Below, in pieces: positions 9,230 through 17,294 of a stretch of 64,000 bases of DNA. Position 1 is the stretch's first letter. The number at the start of each line of letters is the position of its first letter. Made by a program: the position numbers and the translations under genes. The notes under the pieces are model-generated. The model was not told the DNA's origin. It made no database searches and saw only the letters and a program-made list of their open reading frames with translations. Source of the stretch: Campylobacter sp. RM5004 (GTDB lineage Bacteria > Campylobacterota > Campylobacteria > Campylobacterales > Campylobacteraceae); contig NZ_CP059599.1 in assembly GCF_022369455.1 (NCBI RefSeq), positions 1,844,743 to 1,908,742 of the forward strand. The letters are read 5' to 3'.

Positions 9230-9880
9230 TTATTTTTGTTTTACGAATTGTAAGATAAAAAGTATCGCAAAAGAAAGAGCTAATAATATTAAGCTTATTT
9301 CATTTGCCTTGCTAAGCTCAAGATTTTCCAACGCTTCAAAAACAGCAATAGAAGCTACTTTAGTCTCGCCTTCTACGCTCCCACCTATCATCATCACAAC
9401 CCCAAATTCTCCCATCGTATGCGCAAAACTCATAACACAAGCACTAATTATGCTAGGCTTAATTAAAGGTATACAAAGGCGAAAAATAAGATTGGCTTTA
9501 GTTTTTTGCAATAATTTCGCCCTATGAAATAAATTATCAGGCAAATTTGAAAACGCACTATAAATAGGATTAAACATAAAAGGCAAAGAATAAATAACAG
9601 ATGCAATCAACAATGCCTTGAAATTAAATACTAATTTAATGTCAAATTGTGCTAAAAATTTGCCTAAAAAATTATTAGGACTAAAGCAAACTAACAAATA
9701 AAATCCTAAAACGGTTGGTGGCAATACTAATGGCAAAGATAGCACACTAAGTAAGACTTTTTTGCCAAAAAAATCATTTCTACTTAAATAAAACGCAGGA
9801 TATAAACATATAAAAAATAATATTAAAGTAGTTATAAAAGATAGTTTTAATGATAATATTATGGGCGTTAAATCGTGCAT
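9230..9880 (-). CDS. modB: Molybdate ABC transporter permease ModB
   Basis: Inner-membrane permease for molybdate uptake. The 216 residues hold about five hydrophobic helices, starting with LKLSFITTLILFFICLYPAFYL. The cytoplasmic coupling loop near residue 130 (HRAKLLQKTKANLIFRLCIPLI) is of the EAA type that contacts the ATPase. AHTMGEFGVVMMIGGSVEGETK is a signature of ModB/CysT permeases. It follows modC with a 13-bp overlap, so modA-modC-modB form one leftward operon. Molybdate supplies enzymes such as the molybdopterin oxidoreductase at 54.9 kb. Confidence 0.93.
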   Translation of the reverse strand: MHDLTPIILSLKLSFITTLILFFICLYPAFYLSRNDFFGKKVLLSVLSLPLVLPPTVLGFYLLVCFSPNNFLGKFLAQFDIKLVFNFKALLIASVIYSLPFMFNPIYSAFSNLPDNLFHRAKLLQKTKANLIFRLCIPLIKPSIISACVMSFAHTMGEFGVVMMIGGSVEGETKVASIAVFEALENLELSKANEISLILLALSFAILFILQFVKQK

Positions 9881-10548
9881 AAAAACTCATTATTTTGGAT
9901 TTTTTCTAAATAAAATTCTTCTTTATTTAGGCATTTTTCAATTCTACCATTTTTTACGAAAAACACCCTATTTGCAAGAGCATTTATCTCAAAACAAGAA
10001 TGCGAAACAAAAATTATCGTGCTTTTATAATCTTTATTAATTTTTTTAATTAGCTTAATTAGGGCTAATTTATTACTATCATCTAAAGCACTTAAAGGCT
10101 CGTCTAATAAAATATATTTTGAGTTTTTACTCAAAGCACAAATTAATGCTAAGCGTTGCTTTTGCCCTCCACTAAGGCTTGAAATGGGTTTATTTTTAAG
10201 CTCTTTTAGATTAGCAAGTTCTAATAACTCATCATAAAATTTAGCAGTTTTACTATCAAGTAATTTGCCAAATTTATATTTTAAATCATCAAATAGGCTT
10301 TTTGTATTAGTAAAAACTAAATTTTCATAAACATTAAAATTTTCAAATAAAGTGCAGTCTTGAAACAAAAAAGCAACATCTTCTAATAAAGGCTTATCAA
10401 TAAGCCCTGCAATTAGTTTTAACATAGTGCTTTTACCACTGCCACTATCTCCAAAAAGTGCGATGATTTCAGAGTCTTTAAAACAAATCTTCGCATCAAC
10501 ACTAAAATCATCAAAATTATGCTTTAAAACAAGCTCATTCATAGCCAT
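9868..10548 (-). CDS. modC: Molybdate ABC transporter ATP-binding protein ModC
   Basis: ATPase of the molybdate importer. The 226 residues include Walker A GDSGSGKST near residue 33, signature LSGGQKQRL, and Walker B YILLDEPLSALDD. The C-terminal MOP domain that binds molybdate in E. coli ModC is absent, so this is the short form. Either of two close in-frame starts (10548 or 10542) is possible; both overlap the end of modA. Confidence 0.92.
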   Translation of the reverse strand: MAMNELVLKHNFDDFSVDAKICFKDSEIIALFGDSGSGKSTMLKLIAGLIDKPLLEDVAFLFQDCTLFENFNVYENLVFTNTKSLFDDLKYKFGKLLDSKTAKFYDELLELANLKELKNKPISSLSGGQKQRLALICALSKNSKYILLDEPLSALDDSNKLALIKLIKKINKDYKSTIIFVSHSCFEINALANRVFFVKNGRIEKCLNKEEFYLEKIQNNEFLCTI

Positions 10549-11227
10549 ATTTACTAAATACTTCCTTTGACTTATCGCTTAATAAAAAGTCAAAAAACAC
10601 CTTAGAATCAGGGTTTTTGCTAGTAATTATCATACCTTGTAAAATAGGTTCGTATAAATTATCATCAAGCTTTAAAATATTTTTTTCACTATATCCTAAT
10701 TCTTTTAATTGTTCTAAACTTGAAGCCGCAATAAAAGCATAATCACAAGCTTTTGTAGCTTGTAGCAAGGTTGCTTGAATATTGGTTGCTGTTATTATGT
10801 TTTTGCTATTAGGCACTTTTTCTAAAACTTCTTTTGCAGCTTGTCCGTAAGGTGCTGTTTTTGGATTTGCGATTGCTATACAAGATGCTGTTTTTAAATC
10901 ATCTAGACTAGGTGTTTTTTTAGCTGAAAATAATAATAACTTGCCTTTAGCATAGGTGATTGCTTTATTATTTACTAAATTTTCTAAATCTTTAGCAAAG
11001 TCCATATTAGCAGCTAAAAATACATCATATTCTGCGCCGTTTTTAATCTGAGCATTAAACGCACCGCTTACACCCGAATTAATATTTAGCTTTATATCAG
11101 GGTGTAAATCTTCAAAAATTTTCTTTAGCTCATTTAATGGATAAGCTATGTTTGCAGCTGCTGCTATGTTTAAATTACTTGCTAATAAATTTGAAGCAAG
11201 AACTAAACTTAATAATACTTTTTTCAT
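10535..11227 (-). CDS. modA: Molybdate-binding periplasmic protein ModA
   Basis: Periplasmic substrate-binding protein of the ModABC importer. A signal peptide (MKKVLLSLVLASNLLAS) is followed by LNIAAAANIAYPLNELKKIF, the ModA start of the mature chain. The blocks SGVSGAFNAQIKNGAEYDVFLAAN and NPKTAPYGQAAKEVL carry the oxyanion-binding serines and the conserved PYG. At 230 residues the length is typical. It is the first gene of the operon. Confidence 0.93.
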   Translation of the reverse strand: MKKVLLSLVLASNLLASNLNIAAAANIAYPLNELKKIFEDLHPDIKLNINSGVSGAFNAQIKNGAEYDVFLAANMDFAKDLENLVNNKAITYAKGKLLLFSAKKTPSLDDLKTASCIAIANPKTAPYGQAAKEVLEKVPNSKNIITATNIQATLLQATKACDYAFIAASSLEQLKELGYSEKNILKLDDNLYEPILQGMIITSKNPDSKVFFDFLLSDKSKEVFSKYGYE

Positions 11228-11236
11228 ACTAACTCC

Positions 11237-11321
11237 TTAAAATATAAAAAATTATATAATAAAAAATCTTTTATAAATCTTAATTTTATAATTTAAAATA
11301 TAAAAAACTATATAATAAAAA
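11237..11321. repeat. Two 29-bp direct repeats upstream of modA
   Basis: Positions 11237-11265 and 11293-11321 match at 28 of 29 bases (AT-only except one C) and are 56 bp apart. They lie between modA and the divergent lipoprotein gene, so they could be tandem regulator sites or part of two promoters. Confidence 0.5.
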
Positions 11322-11396
11322 TTAATTTTTTTATTTAATTTTGCAATTATTTAATAATGATAAAATTTTGTCCTAAAATATTTTTAAGGAGATCTT

Positions 11397-12032
11397 ATGA
11401 AAAAAGTTTTACTAAGCTTAGCAGCTGTAAGCGCTTTAATGTTAATGGGCTGTGATGATAGCAAAAAAGAAGAAGTAAAATCAGAAGTTACACAAAGTGT
11501 AAAATCAGTTGTAGATGAAGGTGCTAAGAAGATAAATAATGCAGTTGATGATGCAGCTAACAAAATCACTGAAAACATTGCACCTATCGTAGAAAAAGCA
11601 GAGCCTATCATAAATCAAGTAGTAGCTAATGCGAGCGAAAATATTAGCGAAACTTCAAAAAATGTTGCAAATACTTTAAAAGAAAGCACAAACGAAGTAG
11701 CTAACACAATCAAAGAAAATGCAGATAATGTAGCACAAGCTATTACTTCAAGCATTGATAATGCAAGTAAGAATATTGAAAGTGCTTTAAGTGTTGATGG
11801 TGCAACTTTATTTAAAAAATGCGTTGCCTGTCATGGAAAAAAAGCTGAAAAATTAGCTCCTGGTGCTGAAATTATCATAAATACTTTAAGCGAGCAAGAA
11901 ATCTATGAAGCATTAAGTGGTTATAAAGCAGGAACATTCGGCGGAAAATCACAAAAAACTATGCAATTACAAGTAAAAAATCTAAAAGATGAAGATTTTA
12001 AAGCGTTAGCAAAATACATCAAAACTCTATAA
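11397..12032 (+). CDS. Lipoprotein with a long amphipathic repeat region and a C-terminal c-type cytochrome domain
   Basis: A 211-residue lipoprotein with three parts. Residues 1-19 are a lipoprotein signal ending in the lipobox LMGC. Residues 25-135 are low-complexity, amphipathic and repeat-like (ENISETSKNVANTLKESTNEVANTIKENADNV split in 11-residue-like steps), resembling apolipoprotein or LEA-type helices. Residues 138-211 are a small cytochrome c with one haem site, CVACH, and a downstream methionine-containing QKTMQLQVKNL that may supply the sixth ligand. This domain looks like cytochrome c553. It would be a membrane-tethered electron carrier with a long spacer. Confidence 0.82.
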   Translation: MKKVLLSLAAVSALMLMGCDDSKKEEVKSEVTQSVKSVVDEGAKKINNAVDDAANKITENIAPIVEKAEPIINQVVANASENISETSKNVANTLKESTNEVANTIKENADNVAQAITSSIDNASKNIESALSVDGATLFKKCVACHGKKAEKLAPGAEIIINTLSEQEIYEALSGYKAGTFGGKSQKTMQLQVKNLKDEDFKALAKYIKTL

Positions 12033-12035
12033 TCT

Positions 12036-12055
12036 AAACGGCTTTTAAGCCGTTT
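12036..12055 (+). terminator. Terminator after the cytochrome lipoprotein
   Basis: AAACGGCTT and AAGCCGTTT form a perfect 9-bp stem around TT, 3 bp after the stop codon. Confidence 0.75.
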
Positions 12056-12113
12056 AAAATATTCAAAACATAAGAAGTTTTAATATAATAAGCAAAAACT
12101 ATAAAGGATTTTT

Positions 12114-13073
12114 ATGATTTTTGTTTATTGTAAAGAAAATTCTAGCGTTATAAAATACGAAATCAAAACTAATGAGAAAATCCCTGAAAATGTTTTGTGG
12201 GTGGATTTATTTAACTTTACTTTAGATGAAATTAGTTTCATTGAAAACAACTTTAATTTAAAGCTTCCAAATGATGATGAAAAGTATAATATAGAAGAAA
12301 GTGCAAGATACTGGGAAGAGCAAGATACTATCACAATAAATAATGTATTTTTAAACAAAGACGCTCTTGATAACACAACAACTACAAAAGATACAATTAC
12401 ATTTTTACTAAACAAAAAAGTATTATTTACTATAAGGGCTAGAGAACTTCCTACCTTTATAAATGTAGAAAATATAATACTTGCAAATCCAACTCATTAT
12501 AAAAGCGGTTATGAAATATTAAATGAGATTTTTGATATTAGAGTGGATAAAGATGGCGATGTTTTAGAGTGGATTGATAAAGAATCAAGGGCGTTAAAGG
12601 CTGAGATTTTAGCACAAAATATATCGCTTGATTATGATTTTTATCTAAGCAAAATCTCAAATCTTCAAGATTTAAATATGCAGATTAGATATTCATTATT
12701 TGAGAAGAAAAAGACCTTATCATCACTAATTAAAAGCGATAAAATAAGCGCTCATATAAAAGAAAATCTTGATATTATTTTAAAAGATTTAAATTCTTTA
12801 ATTGAATTTAGCCTTTCGCAACTTGGGATTTTAGACAATATTCAAACGATTTTAACAAGTAAAATTGATATAGAACAAAACAAAATCATAAAGCTTTTTA
12901 CTATAGTAACCGTTGCAATGATGCCGCCTACTTTAATAGGCACGATTTATGGAATGAACTTTGAAAATATGCCTGAATTAAAATGGGAATATGGGTATTT
13001 TATAGCTGTTAGTTTGATGGTGATTTCAACAATAATTCCTATTGTATTTTTTAAGAAAAAAGGTTGGTTGTAA
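12114..13073 (+). CDS. corA: CorA family magnesium/cobalt transporter
   Basis: Inner-membrane channel for Mg2+ and related divalent ions. The 319-residue protein has a large cytoplasmic N-terminal domain with a long helix, then two C-terminal transmembrane helices (MMPPTLIGTIYGMNFENMP and a second hydrophobic stretch near the end). The YGMNF signature that forms the selectivity filter is at about residue 279. The gene stands alone after the cytochrome lipoprotein and converges on mscS. Confidence 0.93.
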   Translation: MIFVYCKENSSVIKYEIKTNEKIPENVLWVDLFNFTLDEISFIENNFNLKLPNDDEKYNIEESARYWEEQDTITINNVFLNKDALDNTTTTKDTITFLLNKKVLFTIRARELPTFINVENIILANPTHYKSGYEILNEIFDIRVDKDGDVLEWIDKESRALKAEILAQNISLDYDFYLSKISNLQDLNMQIRYSLFEKKKTLSSLIKSDKISAHIKENLDIILKDLNSLIEFSLSQLGILDNIQTILTSKIDIEQNKIIKLFTIVTVAMMPPTLIGTIYGMNFENMPELKWEYGYFIAVSLMVISTIIPIVFFKKKGWL

Positions 13074-13077
13074 AAAA

Positions 13078-13133
13078 GAATTTGAAATAGGAATTTGATT
13101 AAATTATAAACTCAAATTCCTATTCGTAAATTT
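13078..13133. repeat. Inverted pair of the dispersed repeat between corA and mscS
   Basis: An exact copy, GAATTTGAAATAGGAATTTG, lies at 13078-13097. A near-exact inverted copy is at 13113-13133. Together they can fold into a long stem-loop in the gap between two convergent genes, where a terminator is expected. Confidence 0.8.
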
Positions 13134-13138
13134 AAAAA

Positions 13139-13954
13139 TTATTTTATAAACACCTTTGTCATAGCTTCATTAATAAGCATTGACGCTCTTTCGTAATTTT
13201 CGTTTTTAACCCACATTTGAACGCTAACTTCAATATTTGTATCATTTACGCTTTTTACACCAACAAAAATTGCTGGGTCTTTTAAGATTAATTCATTTGA
13301 GCCTAAAGTGTTTTCAATTTCTTTTCTTAATTCGCATAAAGCTGATGGTTCAATTGTTTTTGAATAATCTATTCTCCTTACTTTTTCACGAGAATAGTTA
13401 TAAATACTATTGCTAATTACTTGAGAGTTTGGAACTATTATATTTGTATTATCGTGCATTCTAAGAGTAACCGAGAATAAGCTAATATCAGCTACAAAAC
13501 CTTCAACCGCACCGAATTTTACATAATCACCAATCTTGAAAGGTCTAAAAACAATAACTAAAACACCAGCTGCAATATTTGAAAGTGTTTCTTTAAATGC
13601 AAAAGATATTGCAAATGAAGTCGCAGTAAATAAAGCCACAAACGAAGTTGTATCTACGCCTATATTATTAAGCGCTGCTAAGATACCAACAACTAAAATA
13701 ATGATTTTTGATAATTTAACTAAGAAATTTGTTAGCGTTTCATCTGTGCTTACTTTCATTAAAGCAATTTTTAAAATCTTGCCAACAATATTCATAAGAA
13801 TTAAAGCTAAAACAATAATAATAATTGAGCCTAAAATCTTAAATCCATACTTAAGTGCAAAACCTTCAAAATCAAAACCTGCACCTTGTAAATCAATCAT
13901 TTTGTTTAGAGTTTCAGCTGTCGCTGCTTTTACATCTTGAACCGTTGATTCCAT
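13139..13954 (-). CDS. Mechanosensitive ion channel, MscS family
   Basis: Opens under membrane tension to release solutes during osmotic downshock. The 271-residue protein has an N-terminal helix pair and the pore-lining third helix region (LFTATSFAISFAFKETLSNIAAGVLVIVFRPFKIGDYVKF), followed by the cytoplasmic beta domain (LRMHDNTNIIVPNSQVISNSIYNYS). I chose the ATG at 13954 (MESTVQDVK) because AAAGGA lies 5 bases before it; the frame extends to 13993 but that leader lacks a better site. Confidence 0.9.
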   Translation of the reverse strand: MESTVQDVKAATAETLNKMIDLQGAGFDFEGFALKYGFKILGSIIIIVLALILMNIVGKILKIALMKVSTDETLTNFLVKLSKIIILVVGILAALNNIGVDTTSFVALFTATSFAISFAFKETLSNIAAGVLVIVFRPFKIGDYVKFGAVEGFVADISLFSVTLRMHDNTNIIVPNSQVISNSIYNYSREKVRRIDYSKTIEPSALCELRKEIENTLGSNELILKDPAIFVGVKSVNDTNIEVSVQMWVKNENYERASMLINEAMTKVFIK

Positions 13955-14048
13955 AAACATCCTTTGAAAAAATTTGAAAATCAATATTAACAATTAATTA
14001 CTTAATTTTAATTAAAATATTTACTAATTTTGATAAAAAGGAGAGATT

Positions 14049-14624
14049 ATGAAAAATATTTTAATTCCTATGGCAAATGGGGCTGAAGATATTGAGTTAA
14101 TTAGCATTATTGATGTTTTATCAAGGGCTAAACAATACGGAGCTAATTTAAATATTATCTGTGCTAGTTTAGAAGATGATTTAAATGTAGAGCTTGATAC
14201 AAAAATGGTTTTAAAAGCTAAAGTAAAGCTTAGCGAAGTAGATTTAAATAGCATTGATGCGATTGCTTTAGCTGGTGGATTTGGCGGTATGACAAATCTT
14301 AAAAATAGCGAGAAAATAAAATCTATATTACAAAATCTTAATTCACAAAAGAAATTAATAGCAGCAATTTGCGCTTCACCTATTGTATTAGATAATGCAG
14401 GGGTTTTAAGCTATGAATTTACTTGCTATCCAGGTTGCGAAAAAGGTCTTAAAGGAACTAGACTAAATGAGCCTGTTGTAGTGCGTGATAATATAATTAC
14501 GAGTGCTGGACCTATAACATCAATTTATTTTGCTTTAACAATTGTAAGAGAGCTTGGCTTTATTGAGCAATATAATGGAATGCTTGATGGTTTATTGGTA
14601 AATCAATTTGGCATTAAATTTTAG
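14049..14624 (+). CDS. DJ-1/PfpI family protein
   Basis: A 191-residue member of the DJ-1/ThiJ/YajL group. Proteins of this group act as protein or glyoxal deglycases, chaperones or redox sensors. The nucleophile elbow is AAICASPIVLDNAGVL with the reactive cysteine near residue 104, and the start (ILIPMANGAEDIELISIIDVL) carries the conserved glutamate that activates that cysteine. An AAAGGAGA ribosome binding site precedes the ATG. It stands alone. The exact substrate cannot be read from sequence. Confidence 0.9.
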   Translation: MKNILIPMANGAEDIELISIIDVLSRAKQYGANLNIICASLEDDLNVELDTKMVLKAKVKLSEVDLNSIDAIALAGGFGGMTNLKNSEKIKSILQNLNSQKKLIAAICASPIVLDNAGVLSYEFTCYPGCEKGLKGTRLNEPVVVRDNIITSAGPITSIYFALTIVRELGFIEQYNGMLDGLLVNQFGIKF

Positions 14625-14649
14625 GAGTAAATCTCCTAAAATTCACAAA

Positions 14650-14669
14650 GAATTTGAAATAGGAATTTA
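14650..14669 (+). repeat. Dispersed 20-bp repeat after the DJ-1/PfpI gene
   Basis: GAATTTGAAATAGGAATTTA, one mismatch from the consensus, 26 bp after the stop. An exact inverted copy lies at 14786-14805, so the two bracket about 116 bp. Confidence 0.8.
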
Positions 14670-14785
14670 GATTCTTAATTAAAAAATATCAAGCAAGTGA
14701 TTTTGCTTAAATGATTATTGAAATTAATCACAATACTATTAATAATATAATTTTATCTTACAGCAATCTTTAAATATATTACACT

Positions 14786-14805
14786 CAAATTCCTATTTCA
14801 AATTC
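14786..14805 (-). repeat. Dispersed 20-bp repeat, exact inverted copy
   Basis: CAAATTCCTATTTCAAATTC, the exact reverse complement of the consensus. The region 14625-15483 holds no intact gene: it contains these repeats, the EexN-like remnant and a further repeat pair at 15289-15337. Confidence 0.8.
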
Positions 14806-14865
14806 TTTAAAAATAAAGCAACTTAATATCAAGTTTAATGGTTGTAGGCGATTTAGTTTTTTGTT

Positions 14866-15009
14866 GGCTGTGGTGATGAAGTTAAATCAGTTGATTATTA
14901 TGAAAAATACCTAGAAGAAGCTAAAATAAAAAATGTAACAAAAATGAGAAAAATAAATGAAGAACAAAAACAAGATTACAAAAACACATCAGAAGATAGA
15001 TTTAAGTAG
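14866..15009 (+). pseudogene. Remnant of an EexN-like lipoprotein
   Basis: The frame reads GCGDEVKSVDYYEKYLEEAK and then a lysine/asparagine-rich tail ending SEDRFK and a stop at 15009. This matches the mature start of EexN-family lipoproteins, which are usually found beside type IV secretion genes on Campylobacter plasmids and islands. The lipobox GC is present, but the signal peptide is broken by a stop a few codons upstream and there is no start codon. A hydrophobic stretch at about 15090-15200 (LILFLLLIPNMLL) may be another scrap of the same element, though I cannot assign it. Confidence 0.5.
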
Positions 15010-15288
15010 ATTTGCGAAATCTTGGAAAAAGCCAAAAAATCATTCCTAGCGTTACCGAATGGGAATTAAAGAACCTAAAGATAAATAAACATATTATATT
15101 AATTTTATTTCTACTTCTAATACCAAATATGCTTTTAGAGACTGCAAACACTCCTAGCTCCGATGGTCTTTTAGCGGAATTAAATCAAATATTAAAGTTA
15201 GCTATCAAAAACATTTTTTAAAAAATTTAAATTAAGGGATTTTTAATAGTAAGAATGTTCTTATTTAACAATAAGCCTTTAAATATTC

Positions 15289-15337
15289 TAATTCCTATTT
15301 CCAAGAAAATTTTAAAGAATTTGAAATAGGAAATTAA
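15289..15337. repeat. Inverted pair of the dispersed repeat
   Basis: A degenerate minus-orientation copy begins at 15289 (TAATTCCTATTT). A plus-orientation copy, GAATTTGAAATAGGAAATTA, lies at 15318-15337. Confidence 0.7.
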
Positions 15338-15483
15338 ACCTACTTAAACTCAAAATACACAAATTGCTATAAATAAAATAAATCTTTCAAGAATATTTTA
15401 TTTTAACGAAGGAGCTAAAAGTTAAAACAAAATATTCTTAATTTTAATAAAATATAAAATGAAAAAGATTGTTAAAAATGAAG

Positions 15484-15571
15484 TGGCCGGGAGAAAGGGA
15501 TTCGAACCCCTGGAGGCTTGCACCTCAACGGTTTTCAAGACCGCCGCTTTCGACCACTCAGCCATCTCCCG
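15484..15571 (-). tRNA. tRNA-Ser (TGA)
   Basis: On the minus strand the 88-nt gene starts CGGGAGATGGCTGAGTGG and has a long variable arm, as expected for serine tRNA. The anticodon loop CTTGAAA gives TGA. The acceptor stem CGGGAGA pairs with TCTCCCG, and GCCA is encoded at the 3' end. Confidence 0.95.
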
Positions 15572-15612
15572 AAAATTATTAAACAAGCGATAATTTATGC
15601 TAAAAAGCCTAT

Positions 15613-15686
15613 TGGAGGTGATACTCGGATTTGAACCGAGGATCAAGGCTTTGCAGGCCCATGCCTTACCGCTTGGCTATATCACC
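15613..15686 (-). tRNA. tRNA-Cys (GCA)
   Basis: A 74-nt gene. The acceptor arms GGTGATA and TATCACC pair, the anticodon loop centre is TGCAA giving GCA, GGTTCAAATCC is the T arm, and CCA is encoded. Confidence 0.95.
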
Positions 15687-15689
15687 TTA

Positions 15690-15777
15690 TGGTGCCCAGG
15701 GCCGGACTTGAACCGGCACGGTAAAAACTACCGAGGGATTTTAAGTCCCTTGCGTCTACCATTTCCGCCACCTGGGC
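15690..15777 (-). tRNA. tRNA-Leu (TAA)
   Basis: An 88-nt gene with a long variable arm (CGGTAGTTTTTACCG). The acceptor arms GCCCAGG and CCTGGGC pair, and the anticodon loop CTTAAAA gives TAA. CCA is encoded. Confidence 0.95.
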
Positions 15778-15795
15778 TTTAGTATATAAAATAAC

Positions 15796-15870
15796 TGGAG
15801 CGGGAAACGAGGTTCGAACTCGCGACCCCAACCTTGGCAAGGTTGTGCTCTACCACTGAGCTATTCCCGC
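15796..15870 (-). tRNA. tRNA-Gly (GCC)
   Basis: A 75-nt gene. The acceptor arms GCGGGAA and TTCCCGC pair, the anticodon loop TTGCCAA gives GCC, and CCA is encoded. It is the first gene of the four-tRNA leftward cluster Gly-Leu-Cys-Ser. Confidence 0.95.
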
Positions 15871-15937
15871 ATATATGAAATAAAGACTGAATTATATATA
15901 TTTAATCTTAAATAAAACTTAAAATTAAAAATATTTT

Positions 15938-16954
15938 TTAAGATACTTGAATATTTACTAAATTTTTTCCGCTTTTTTTACCATAATAAAGTTCTTGGTC
16001 TGCTATTTTGAAATATTTTTCAAAGTCATCTTTATTAGGATTTTGTATAAAAATTCCACCTATTGTTATAGTTGGTTTTATATTGTATTTTTTAAGTTCT
16101 TGTCTTGCTACTGAATTTTTTACTATATTCATACAATGCTCTGCTTCTTGATTGTTTTTAAGATTTACTTTTACTATAAATTCTTCACCACCCCATCTAG
16201 CAACCACACCTTTATATTCTAATATTTCGTAATAAATTGCTGATGCTACGCTTTTTAAAACAATATCGCCTATATCATGACCATAATTATCATTTATAGC
16301 TTTAAAATTATCTATATCACATATTGCTATTAAAATTGATTCATCTTTATTAAGATTAGAAACGACCTTTTCTTCAAAATACTTTCTATTAAAAAGACCT
16401 GTTAAAAAATCTTTGTGTATCAAATAGGTCAAATCTGCTAGTTTTTTGCTCTGAGAAACTGTTGCTAACGCACCATATACAATCATAAAAACAGCACTAG
16501 CAAAAGAATTTACATAGAAAAATAATTCTTGAGCATAAGAGTATTCGCCAACCAAATAATCTTTAAAATAATGTAATCCATATACGCTTAAAATCAAACC
16601 ACAACTTACCATTGCAATACTAGACCATCTAGTAAAAAATGTAAATTGCAAGAAAAACAAACACATTAAAACAACATTAAACCCACTAGCAAAACCTAAA
16701 TAATAAGAGCCTACGATTTGATGAGTAAAAATCTCAAAAAATGTCATAAAAAAGGCTAGTTTTGTTCTATGTATTGAATAAAAACAAATTGCTAAAATAT
16801 AATTTGTAATAGAATAAATATTAAAAATAGCCATCGGAGTTATTTCATTAAAATAAAAAATCAAACAATAACAACAATGGGTAAGGAGTATAGATATTAA
16901 AAGCCAAAGGTTTATATCAAATTCTTTTATTAGTTTTAAAAAATTAGTTTTAAT
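15938..16954 (-). CDS. Membrane diguanylate cyclase (GGDEF), apparent ATT start
   Basis: Synthesises c-di-GMP, which controls motility and surface properties. The N-terminal half is a run of about six membrane helices and the C-terminal half is a GGDEF domain: DFLTGLFNRKYFEEK, then ICDIDNFKAINDNYGHDIGD, then the active-site RWGGEEF. The first ordinary start in frame is a TTG at 16864, but the frame continues 30 codons upstream through a full membrane helix (NLWLLISILLTHCCYCLIFY) to an ATT at 16954, with AAGGA six bases before it and no ATG, GTG or TTG between them and the upstream stop. I take ATT as the start, as in infC of E. coli. Confidence 0.82.
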   Translation of the reverse strand: MKTNFLKLIKEFDINLWLLISILLTHCCYCLIFYFNEITPMAIFNIYSITNYILAICFYSIHRTKLAFFMTFFEIFTHQIVGSYYLGFASGFNVVLMCLFFLQFTFFTRWSSIAMVSCGLILSVYGLHYFKDYLVGEYSYAQELFFYVNSFASAVFMIVYGALATVSQSKKLADLTYLIHKDFLTGLFNRKYFEEKVVSNLNKDESILIAICDIDNFKAINDNYGHDIGDIVLKSVASAIYYEILEYKGVVARWGGEEFIVKVNLKNNQEAEHCMNIVKNSVARQELKKYNIKPTITIGGIFIQNPNKDDFEKYFKIADQELYYGKKSGKNLVNIQVS

Positions 16955-17027
16955 AGCTCTTCCTTGTTTTGGTTATATTTAGTTATTTTGCCTAAAATTA
17001 TTTAATAATTAGATGATAAGGATTAAT

Positions 17028-17294
17028 ATGGAAAGCACACTTGTTTCGCTTGGAGTATCAACTTTTAAAATCGCTTTAATGCTATCTTTGCCAATGCTAC
17101 TTGCTGGACTAATTGCAGGTCTTTTGATAAGTATTTTTCAAGCTACAACGCAAATTAACGAAATGACTTTAAGTTTTGTGCCTAAAATAATCCTAGTTGT
17201 TATCATAATAATATTTTTAATGCCGTGGATGATGAATCAAATGATAGATTTTACAACCATGATTTTAAATAAAATTCCAAGCTTTGTAAAATGA
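17028..17294 (+). CDS. fliQ: Flagellar export apparatus protein FliQ
   Basis: Small inner-membrane subunit of the flagellar type III export gate (FliPQR). The 88 residues form two membrane helices (IALMLSLPMLLAGLIAGLLI and IILVVIIIIFLMPWMM), with the family loop SIFQATTQINEMTLSFVPKI between them. I prefer the ATG at 17028 (MESTLVSLG), which has AAGGA seven bases before it, over the ATA-preceded frame extension at 17013. It overlaps the next gene by 4 bp. Confidence 0.93.
   Translation: MESTLVSLGVSTFKIALMLSLPMLLAGLIAGLLISIFQATTQINEMTLSFVPKIILVVIIIIFLMPWMMNQMIDFTTMILNKIPSFVK

Noticed and set aside
15012..15221. Open frame of 69 codons with a TTG start and a hydrophobic middle
   Set aside because: No ribosome binding site, weak start and a region of decayed fragments; kept only as a possible scrap of the EexN-linked element, not as a gene.
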